NCBI GenBank assembly: GCA_002256685.1
Contig: NQJH01000240.1
Coordinates: 1-6,000, forward strand
DNA: 6,000 nt
Direction of reading: 5' to 3'
Source of the DNA: Methylococcaceae bacterium NSP1-2
GTDB taxonomy: Bacteria > Pseudomonadota > Gammaproteobacteria > Methylococcales > Methylomonadaceae
How positions within the stretch are numbered: position 1 is the stretch's first letter; each line of letters opens with the position of its first letter. The notes below the pieces were generated by a model that worked only from the letters and a program-made list of their open reading frames with translations, did not search any database and had not been told where the DNA came from. Below, piece after piece: positions 1-5,413 of the stretch. The translations under genes and the position numbers were made by a program.

Positions 1-89
1 AAGCGGGGGCATACAACAGATGCTGAATTCTGCACTGTAGGCAATTCAGCGTCTAAAGGTTCAAAATGGTTTTGAGTTTGTTTATTCAT
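1..89 (-). CDS. N-terminus of an unidentified, probably Fur-regulated gene (runs off the left edge)
   Basis: On the minus strand an ATG at 89-87 opens 29 codons with no stop before the window edge. The protein begins MNKQTQNHFEPLDAELPTVQ and continues through a Cys-Pro-Arg near the edge. I do not recognise the family from so short a piece; it has no signal peptide or membrane segment so far. The start was chosen because it is the only in-frame ATG and sits six bases after a very good promoter -10 element. There is no Shine-Dalgarno sequence before it. Another ATG, in a different frame at 12-10, could be the true start with a roughly 77-base leader, and it also lacks a Shine-Dalgarno. The overlapping Fur box suggests a role in iron uptake or iron metabolism; that is inference from regulation only. 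Confidence 0.4.
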   Translation of the reverse strand, partial: MNKQTQNHFEPLDAELPTVQNSASVVCPR

Positions 90-93
90 GGTT

Positions 94-114
94 AAATGAT
101 AATCGTTATCATTT
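94..114 (-). promoter_or_regulatory. Fur box (ferric uptake regulator operator)
   Basis: The core TGATAATCGTTATCA (97-111) differs at one position from the 7-1-7 Fur consensus TGATAATCATTATCA. The symmetry extends outward to 9-base arms, AAATGATAA and TTATCATTT, around a TCG centre. It covers the -10 element and part of the spacer of the minus-strand promoter at 96-124, the classic place for Fe-Fur repression. Only the leftward gene starts close to it; nothing starts on the plus strand, so it most likely controls the gene at the left edge. Confidence 0.85.
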
Positions 115-124
115 ACATGGTCAA
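96..124 (-). promoter_or_regulatory. sigma70-type promoter for the left-edge gene
   Basis: Read on the minus strand: -35 TTGACC (124-119, 5 of 6 consensus), a 17-base spacer, then -10 TATCAT (101-96, 5 of 6 consensus). The expected transcription start, 6-8 bases after the -10, falls at about 90-88, which is on the ATG at 89. The Fur box lies inside the promoter, so repression by occlusion under iron-replete conditions is the simplest reading. Confidence 0.7.
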
Positions 125-168
125 GACTTGTTTGCTTAGGGATTAGAATAGAGATACTTACTTAAATG

Positions 169-205
169 AAAAAAGGTAGGTACGAATTCATTCGCGCCTA
201 CCTTT
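169..205 (-). terminator. Intrinsic terminator behind aroE, built from a palindromic repeat unit
   Basis: A 9-base arm AAAGGTAGG (172-180) pairs with CCTACCTTT (197-205). Inside it lies a second palindrome, CGAAT-TC-ATTCG (183-194), so nearly the whole element can fold. On the minus strand the stem is followed directly by six T (174-169, overlapping the stem end), giving the usual hairpin plus U-tract 31 bases beyond the aroE stop. The inner half (183-200) nearly repeats the sequence at 1152-1170, so the terminator may derive from, or double as, a dispersed repeat. Confidence 0.65.
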
Positions 206-235
206 ATGTTTTGGCATGAGCTTTAAAACGATTGC

Positions 236-1078
236 TTATAAAGATGTACGTTCAGCATTCAATAAATCAATTACAGGTTGCGTTTCAGGACGCACTCCGC
301 GCCAAATAAAAAATGCTTCTGCGGCTTGTTCCACCAACATTCCCAAGCCATCCAGACTTTTTATCGCACCTTGTTCCAAACCCCAACGCACAAACGCTGT
401 CGGTTCATTACCGTAAGCTAAATCATAACAAACGCCTTGTTTAGCCAGTAAATCCTCAGGTAAAGGCGGTAATTGACCGCTTAAACTGGCGGATGTGGCA
501 TTTAAAATCACATCAAATGGCGCGTAATCGATTAAATCCGCAAAACCACAGCCCGACACACAACCCTTATGAACAAACTCAGCCGCCAACTGCACCGCCT
601 TATTCACTGTGCGATTAGCAATCACCACACATGCGGGCGATTGTTCTAATATGGGTAACAATATGCCACGACTTGCCCCACCTGCGCCTAATAGCAAAAT
701 CCGCTTCTCTGTCAATGCAATACCATGATTCACCAACAAATCCCGCACCAAACCACAGCCATCCGTATTATCACCCAACACCGAACCATCCGCTTGCAAC
801 GCCAAAGTATTCACCGCTTTAGCCAGTTCAGCCCGTTCTGTTTTATGCGTAGCCCACGCCCACGCTAATTCTTTCAACGGCACGGTACAATTTAAGCCTT
901 TACCACCTTGAGCAAAAAACGCTTCAGCGGTCACGGTAAATTGTTCAGCCGACACTTCCTGCGCGGTATATTGCAAATCCTGACCCGTTTGTTCAGCAAA
1001 CAGTTGATGAATGCGCGGTGATTTACTGTGTTTAATTGGTTGTCCAAAAACCGCATAACGGTTTAGTGATGTGGTCAT
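236..1078 (-). CDS. aroE: Shikimate dehydrogenase (NADP+)
   Basis: AroE reduces 3-dehydroshikimate to shikimate with NADPH, the fourth step of the cytoplasmic shikimate pathway to aromatic amino acids. The 280-residue product is close to the usual length of about 270-280. Visible signatures are the shikimate-binding SKSP (S18, S20), the NCTVPLK block with catalytic K69, GDNTD with catalytic D106, and the glycine-rich nucleotide loop GAGGASRG (131-138). NRT at 155-157 is the NADP-phosphate clamp. The C-terminal DGLGMLVEQAAEAFF block is also present. The ATG at 1078 is preceded by AGGAG (1094-1090), 11 bases away. The frame is intact, with all key residues present. The gene stands alone: a terminator-like hairpin follows it and a repeat-bearing intergenic region precedes it. 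AroE rather than YdiB or a quinate dehydrogenase is favoured by the NRT motif. Confidence 0.96.
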   Translation of the reverse strand: MTTSLNRYAVFGQPIKHSKSPRIHQLFAEQTGQDLQYTAQEVSAEQFTVTAEAFFAQGGKGLNCTVPLKELAWAWATHKTERAELAKAVNTLALQADGSVLGDNTDGCGLVRDLLVNHGIALTEKRILLLGAGGASRGILLPILEQSPACVVIANRTVNKAVQLAAEFVHKGCVSGCGFADLIDYAPFDVILNATSASLSGQLPPLPEDLLAKQGVCYDLAYGNEPTAFVRWGLEQGAIKSLDGLGMLVEQAAEAFFIWRGVRPETQPVIDLLNAERTSL

Positions 1079-1124
1079 AATATGTTGTTCTCCTAAAATA
1101 ATTGTTACGCAAACCGTGACTTAT

Positions 1125-1171
1125 TGTAGGTGCGGATTTATCCGCACTGCACGAATGAATTCGCGCCTACA
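1125..1171. repeat. Compound palindromic repeat element, three-stem fold
   Basis: Outer arms TGTAGG (1125-1130) and CCTACA (1166-1171) enclose two further palindromes: TGCGGAT-TT-ATCCGCA (1131-1146) and CGAAT-GA-ATTCG (1152-1163). As single-stranded DNA or RNA this could form a closed stem carrying two hairpins. The segment 1152-1170 matches 183-200 near the aroE terminator except for the two central bases. It lies 47 bases upstream of the aroE start, between that gene and any distal promoter. It looks like a small non-autonomous dispersed repeat (REP/MITE-like); no transposase is present in the window. Confidence 0.65.
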
Positions 1172-1529
1172 CGAATTAACTGTGAACCGTGTCATTGCTG
1201 GTATGATTGCGAATAATAGCATAAGCAAAACTCCCAATAGCTTTACGAACAATAACAACCTAACAGCATCCATCGCTTTATTAGTCATCGGTTTTGCTGA
1301 GGGTCGGTAATATTTTGCAACAACAAAACGCGCTACGTTGTGCGTCAAAAGCGGCTGGATCCGGCTTAGCGAGTATTCAAAGTGTGCATCTAAGCGTTAA
1401 GTGGGGAGAGACATCGTTATCGAGGGAATTTTCATTATGACTAGAAACCTATTCACTAGCCAACCTGTTCCGTGTGCGGCATAACGGCAACCAACACTTA
1501 GCACGATAAGTTCTTAGTAAAAAATCATC
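1172..1529. other. Intergenic stretch without a convincing gene
   Basis: About 360 bases between the compound repeat and the palindrome at 1530. On the minus strand a 75-codon frame from a TTG at 1348 (or an ATG at 1288) contains one hydrophobic run, VRLLLFVKLLGVLLMLLFAI. It lacks a ribosome site and its last codons run through the dispersed repeat, so I do not call it a gene. On the plus strand a 15-codon frame starting ATG at 1437 follows GAGGGA and ends in TAA; it is too short to support. No tRNA-like fold or promoter stood out. The piece could be the remains of a decayed gene. Confidence 0.5.
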
Positions 1530-1560
1530 AACCTCCAAGGTTTTTAAAACCTTGGAGGTT
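1530..1560. repeat. Perfect 15-base-arm palindrome, possible terminator of the minus-strand operon
   Basis: AACCTCCAAGGTTTT (1530-1544) is followed by one T and then its exact reverse complement (1546-1560). On the minus strand it begins 35 bases after the stop of the DUF4124 gene. The hairpin is followed, after five bases, by six T (1524-1519), so it could end transcription of the leftward operon. The perfect symmetry and the sequence type (CCTCCAAGG...CCTTGGAGG) also fit a dispersed palindromic element. Both readings may be true. Confidence 0.7.
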
Positions 1561-1595
1561 TGTCAGTGACCTTATTGCTAGGACTACCCTGATTT

Positions 1596-2153
1596 TTAAC
1601 GATGGGTAGGGAATGGCATATAAGGTGGAATATAGGGAGCAGGATGAGGTGCAAAACTGGGATACGGTGTAAAGCTAGGATAGTAAGGATTAGGCGGAAA
1701 ACTAGGATTAGGATTATAAGGCGGTCTTTGTCGGTAATTTTGTCGGTAATTGTAATTATAAGGATAGCTAGGATAAGGAATAAACACCTGATAGGGCGTT
1801 TGCTGCTTTGCCTCTGCTGCTTCACGTCTTGCGGCGGCGGCTTCTTGCCTTGCTGCTGCCGCTTCGCGTTGAGGGGCTTCTGCTTGCCATTGAGCAGCGG
1901 CGGCATCTCGCTTCGCTTGCGCGGCTTTGTCTAACGCTTGCCGTTCCTCTTCTGTGGCTTTTAATCGATTGAGAGCTTCCTGCTGTTGTTGCGCGTCCAA
2001 TTTTGGTATATCAACAATGTTTTGATCCGCCGTATTTGCTGAACAAGGCAGAGACTGATAGACGATTTGTTTTGAGGGTGTGCTGCATTTATAAACTTCA
2101 GCATGAGCTGAGCAATTGATTGCAAGCAACAACAGTAAAGTAATGAGGCGCAT
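1596..2153 (-). CDS. Secreted DUF4124-domain protein with Ala/Gln/Arg-rich and Pro/Tyr-rich tail
   Basis: A 185-residue product of unknown function. Residues 1-18 form a signal peptide (hydrophobic LITLLLLLAI, cleavage after SAHA), so it should reach the periplasm. Residues 19-50 match DUF4124 in pattern: EVYKC with C23, then IVYQSLPC with C37, a pair that could form a disulfide. Residues about 55-118 are Gln/Ala/Arg/Glu-rich and probably helical or coiled coil, with repeated EAAAAR-type units. Residues about 119-185 are a low-complexity Pro/Tyr/Asn/Phe-rich tail. Cys14 is not in a proper lipobox. The ATG at 2153 has a strong ribosome site, GGAGG, at 2162-2158. It begins 20 bases after the stop of the broken LTA-synthase-like gene and is probably cotranscribed with it. 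The repetitive coding sequence opens long frames on other strands, which I treat as shadows. Confidence 0.85.
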   Translation of the reverse strand: MRLITLLLLLAINCSAHAEVYKCSTPSKQIVYQSLPCSANTADQNIVDIPKLDAQQQQEALNRLKATEEERQALDKAAQAKRDAAAAQWQAEAPQREAAAARQEAAAARREAAEAKQQTPYQVFIPYPSYPYNYNYRQNYRQRPPYNPNPSFPPNPYYPSFTPYPSFAPHPAPYIPPYMPFPTHR

Positions 2154-2173
2154 AATTCCTCCGTTCAGCGTAT

Positions 2174-4010
2174 CTAGGGTGATAAGTTTGCTTCATTACT
2201 GAGCGGTGCGCCCGCTTCAGTAATTGAATGCCTAGGACGGGTAAATTGCCGACCTATAAATAAATCATTACTCACCACTGAAACATTCTGTAGCCAGTGT
2301 GATGAGGTTTGACAGTCTTCTGAAAAAGGGGGTTCTTTACACAGTTCGACTGTTCCGTTACTAGGCAAAGCAAAATGCAGTCCCGGTAAAGGTCGGATAT
2401 GTTTATCGGGTAATGAACTAGTGTAATCCATAATAGTCGGCTCTGTATAATTCAATAGATTAAGTAACAGCTTAGGCACTTGGTACAACGGCAAGCTACC
2501 TACCTTCACCGCCCCACGTTGACCATCAATAACAATCATGGGGGTGCTGACATAAAATTTAAACATGTCAGACGAAAAATCACTGCGATTAGTTGTCAAT
2601 ACACCAGAATCTACATAACCCGCAAAATTCTCACCGAGAAACGGTAAGTGATCGCCAAACACCACAATAATACTGTCTGGGTCACGTTTTTTTAATTGCT
2701 CGATAAAATCAATCAGTTCGCGTGATTTGTAATAAATAGTATTGCCATAACTGCTGACTTCTTCAACTTTGGAGGCGGAGGTCACTTTATTAGGACGACT
2801 TTCACTTAACGGATAATTCCAGTGTCCAAAATAAGTGACGATGTAATCGAGTACCGGTTGTTTTTTAGCCAAGGAGTCGGATAATTTTTCTAACACTTGC
2901 CGATATAACGAACTGTCTGCCAAAAATTCTCGATTCATATCATCAAGTACAAAATCATCTTTCGCATAGTAGTTTTGAAAGCCGATATTACGATAGGCAT
3001 TGACGCGATTCCAAAATACAGGAACATTCGGATGTGAAACGACGGTTTTATAACCTTTATCCGCCAGAATATGGGGTAAACAGGGGACTTCATTAATCAA
3101 TTGCCGCTCAAATTTGACATTGTCTTTAGCCACGGGAAAACCACATAACACTTCAAATTCTGCGTTGGCATATAACCACCAAACACAGGGCTTAACGCGT
3201 GTGAATATCCCGCGCTTTTCCATAATTTTCTAAATTCGGGACTGAGCGGATTTTGATTGTAATGCGCTTTTTTTAAGCCATTGGCATCCCAAAAAGATTC
3301 TAACAACACAATATGAATATTACGCGGGGTAAACGGCTTATCTGTGACTGTCGGTTTGGGTATCATGCTGAGCAAATTCTCAGCAGCGGCTTGCGCACTA
3401 TCCATATCGGGTGGCACATCGGCTAAGGCAAAAAAACGCGTAGTTTCTTGCAAAGAATACAGCGTTGCACCATGCCCCAAATAATTAGAACGCTGATCCC
3501 ATACTGAATTACCGGTATAGTTATCGATAGGTTCAAGGATCATGTTGGGCTTATAAATTACCGTAATGCCCAATAAAATGGTCACTAGACTAGCAACATA
3601 GCCCCGCCAATGACGCATGGAAAAGTTGAAAATGACTAAACTGATAATCGCTGCCAATGGAATAGCGGCAGCAAAAAACCGCCAACCTTCCTGAAAAACA
3701 TGCTGGCGAGGCAGACGCTCGCGGACGTGGGCAGCGCAAAAATATCGTCTGGCATAATCGGACCGCCAAAAAAGGAAATTTTTACGGCATTACCGACATA
3801 TAAAATGCCCATGACCAAACTTTGAATAATAAGAAAAATCCACACGCGCTTTGATAACGCATACAAAATATAACTGGCAAGTAGTTGCAACAAAAAATCG
3901 TAAATAACCGCCATAGGCAGTATTTGTACATCAAACTTAATTGTGCTGATGAGGTAATACAGCGCGTAAAGCAATGCAGTAGAAAACAGTGGCAAGAACT
4001 TTGAAGTCAT
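2174..4010 (-). pseudogene. LTA synthase/OpgB-family membrane phosphotransferase, frame broken twice
   Basis: The protein is recoverable only by joining three frames: 4010 to about 3690, then to about 3171, then to 2174. Restoring one base at each break gives 612 residues, a normal length. The N-terminal half holds about five membrane segments, with GGPIMPDDIFALP between the third and fourth. The C-terminal half is an extracytoplasmic sulfatase/alkaline-phosphatase fold, with metal-site glutamate in LLESFWD (codon 3300-3298), GGY.ANAEFEVLCG around the nucleophile, FGHWNYP, and metal-binding Asp-His in VFGDHLPF (2653-2648). Relatives move phosphoglycerol or similar groups from phospholipid to envelope glycans; the substrate here is unknown. 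Both breaks equal single-base deletions. The rest is well conserved, with no internal stops in the joined frame, so a sequencing error or very recent decay is likely. The start is taken as ATG 4010; a TTG at 4106 would add 32 poorly typical residues. Confidence 0.85.
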
Positions 4011-4123
4011 AAATTCGGTAATTAAATGGCAGTTGAAAGCAGTATGTGGCGATACACTGAACGTAATATGAATACTAGGCAGTCTACCATAAGGTTTAAT
4101 ACCCAAATGGTCAGCTTTTTAAG

Positions 4124-4153
4124 TTGCCCGTCTATTCTGATTCATCATAGAAT
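4124..4153 (+). promoter_or_regulatory. Candidate sigma70 promoter for the fae homolog
   Basis: TTGCCC (4124-4129) and TAGAAT (4148-4153), spaced by 18 bases, lie upstream of the ATG at 4187. This would give a leader of about 25-30 bases containing the AGG ribosome site at 4177-4179. The region 4011-4186 is the divergent spacer between fae and the leftward phosphotransferase gene. I found no clear operator or leftward promoter in it. Confidence 0.35.
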
Positions 4154-4186
4154 GCTTGCTTTTTACAACTACGTTTAGGTATTGCA

Positions 4187-4738
4187 ATGTCGGACACAAT
4201 TTGGTTTAGAACAGGTGAAGCAACGGTATTTTCTAGTGACGATCAAGGCACCGATGCGATGCCAGAAATATTGATTGGTAGTGTCAAAGGTCCTGCTGGT
4301 AATGCCTTTGCTAATCTGATGGGACAAACCGCAGGACATACACGGATGTTTGCCATTCGTGCTTGTAATCAACAAGTGCGTCCTGCCACGCTGATTGTGC
4401 CGAAAGTGACGATGAAATCGACGGCTTATATCAATTTATTTGCAGGCCCTGTGCAGTCTGCGGTTGCTGATGCGGTGTTAGATAGTGTCATTGAAGGGGT
4501 GATTCCAGCCGATCAAGCCAATGATTTGTGTATTATCGCCATGCTGTGGATTGCGCCTGAATGTGCAGAAAACCCTGAACTGGATCGCAAAGATTTATAT
4601 CGAACTAACTACGAAGCGATGAAACTGGCAATTGCCCGCGCGATGAGTAACTCACCTAGCATTGAAGAATTAACGGCTAATCGTCACAAAATTTTTCACG
4701 AAATGTATGACCCAGAAACCGGCGAATCTCAATGGTAA
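4187..4738 (+). CDS. Formaldehyde-activating enzyme (Fae) homolog, diverged paralog type
   Basis: Canonical Fae condenses formaldehyde with tetrahydromethanopterin to methylene-H4MPT in the cytoplasm. This 183-residue protein aligns along the whole family: RTGEA (8-12), ILIGSVKGPAGNAFANLM (28-45), PATLIVPKVT (66-75), FAGPVQSAVADAV (85-97), EGVIPADQANDL (103-114) and NYEAMKLAIARA (141-152). By my recollection of canonical Fae (EVAHIDLIIG), the conserved catalytic histidine falls at M25 here (DAMPEILIG), so the usual activity is doubtful. It is also longer than typical Fae, about 170 residues, with an acidic insert before residue 24 and a short C-terminal extension. It fits the less-studied Fae2/Fae3-like paralogs. 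The ATG has AGG seven bases upstream. No H4MPT-pathway gene is adjacent; downstream are PqiA genes, beyond a terminator-like hairpin. Confidence 0.85.
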   Translation: MSDTIWFRTGEATVFSSDDQGTDAMPEILIGSVKGPAGNAFANLMGQTAGHTRMFAIRACNQQVRPATLIVPKVTMKSTAYINLFAGPVQSAVADAVLDSVIEGVIPADQANDLCIIAMLWIAPECAENPELDRKDLYRTNYEAMKLAIARAMSNSPSIEELTANRHKIFHEMYDPETGESQW

Positions 4739-4747
4739 AAAACGGAG

Positions 4748-4770
4748 AGACGCGATTCATCGCGTCTTTT
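4748..4770 (+). terminator. Compact hairpin terminator after the fae homolog
   Basis: AGACGCGAT (4748-4756) pairs exactly with ATCGCGTCT (4759-4767) around TC and runs into TTTT (4767-4770), 10 bases beyond the fae stop. The stem is GC-rich with a short U-tract, typical of an intrinsic terminator though the tract is short. It ends only ten bases before the ATG of the next gene, so it may also affect that gene's expression. The palindrome resembles dispersed elements of the GACGCGAT...ATCGCGTC type known in several bacterial genomes. Confidence 0.65.
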
Positions 4771-4780
4771 CATTAAAACA

Positions 4781-5413
4781 ATGAACCCTATCACCGCTTA
4801 CGAAGCTTGCCCTGAATGTGATTTATTACTCAATTCTGTGCTGCCAAAAATCGGCGAAAAAGCCCATTGTCCACGGTGCGGTTTGCGACTGTCACGTCCG
4901 AGTAAACAAAGTGTTGAGCGCACTTTCGCCTTATCTATTGCGGGGTTCATATTATTTTTCCCCGCCAATTTGTTGCCTATGGTGGGCATCACAATCATGG
5001 GCAATGCTAACACGGGACTATTATTTTCTGGCGTGGTTGCTTTATTTAACGATGGGATGGTAGTAGTAGCTATCGTGGTATTTTTGGCTAGCATTTTATT
5101 TCCGCTAGTGCATATTGTTTTATCATTACTCATCAGTGGGCATCTTTATTTTAATCGGTCTAATTGTTATTTAGCGCACTGGATGCGCTGGATGCACCAT
5201 TTAGATGAATGGGTGATGCTGGAGGTTTATATGCTGAGTATTATTGTGGCTTGCGTTAAGCTCATGTCGCTTGCTCAACTCAAATTCGGTTGGGGTCTTT
5301 ATGCGTTTATCGCGCTAATTATCATAACAACCCTGCTAACTAGCGGTCTGGATAACGAGTTATTCTGGCAACGTATCGAGCAATTGCGTAACAGGAACAA
5401 CAATGCAAGCTAA
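4781..5413 (+). CDS. pqiA: PqiA-family membrane protein (first of two, N-terminal-half type)
   Basis: PqiA-type proteins are inner-membrane partners of the MCE-domain protein PqiB, which spans the periplasm and is linked to lipid transport and envelope integrity. This 210-residue protein is one PqiA repeat: a zinc-ribbon-like head CPEC (10-13) and CPRC (30-33), then about four membrane segments near residues 48-67, 93-118, 143-162 and 169-188. It includes the family signature FFPANLLPM and the block WVMLEVYMLSIIVACVKL. E. coli PqiA carries two such units in one chain; here they are separate genes, and the next one overlaps by 11 bases. ATG 4781 is the only reasonable start, since in-frame upstream codons lead through the hairpin to the fae stop without another ATG/GTG/TTG. 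It has no visible Shine-Dalgarno. The symbol is by family; YebS-type naming is equally possible. Confidence 0.87.
   Translation: MNPITAYEACPECDLLLNSVLPKIGEKAHCPRCGLRLSRPSKQSVERTFALSIAGFILFFPANLLPMVGITIMGNANTGLLFSGVVALFNDGMVVVAIVVFLASILFPLVHIVLSLLISGHLYFNRSNCYLAHWMRWMHHLDEWVMLEVYMLSIIVACVKLMSLAQLKFGWGLYAFIALIIITTLLTSGLDNELFWQRIEQLRNRNNNAS

Noticed and set aside
1071..1310. Plus-strand 79-codon frame over the aroE upstream region
   Set aside because: It crosses the aroE start and the palindromic repeat, has no family resemblance, and overlaps the minus-strand regulatory region of aroE.
1121..1348. Minus-strand 75-codon frame with one hydrophobic segment
   Set aside because: It starts with TTG, has no ribosome site, and its C-terminus is encoded by the dispersed repeat. 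It could be a decayed small membrane protein, but the support is too weak.
1380..1420. Possible integron attC-like or insertion sequence end around GCGTTAAG
   Set aside because: No matching inverted core site, target duplication or recombinase gene could be found nearby.
1544..1934. Long frames on both strands inside the DUF4124 gene
   Set aside because: These are shadows of its repetitive coding sequence. Their products are monotonous Arg/Ile/Leu-rich chains, while the 185-residue frame has a signal peptide, DUF4124 motif and strong ribosome site.
3097..3223. Overlap of two apparently separate genes in the sulfatase region
   Set aside because: The fragments are consecutive parts of one family member. 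The upstream end of the right frame and the downstream end of the left one are random extensions past a frameshift.
4798..5133. Minus-strand and alternative plus frames within pqiA
   Set aside because: Shadows of the pqiA coding sequence; no start signal or recognisable domain.
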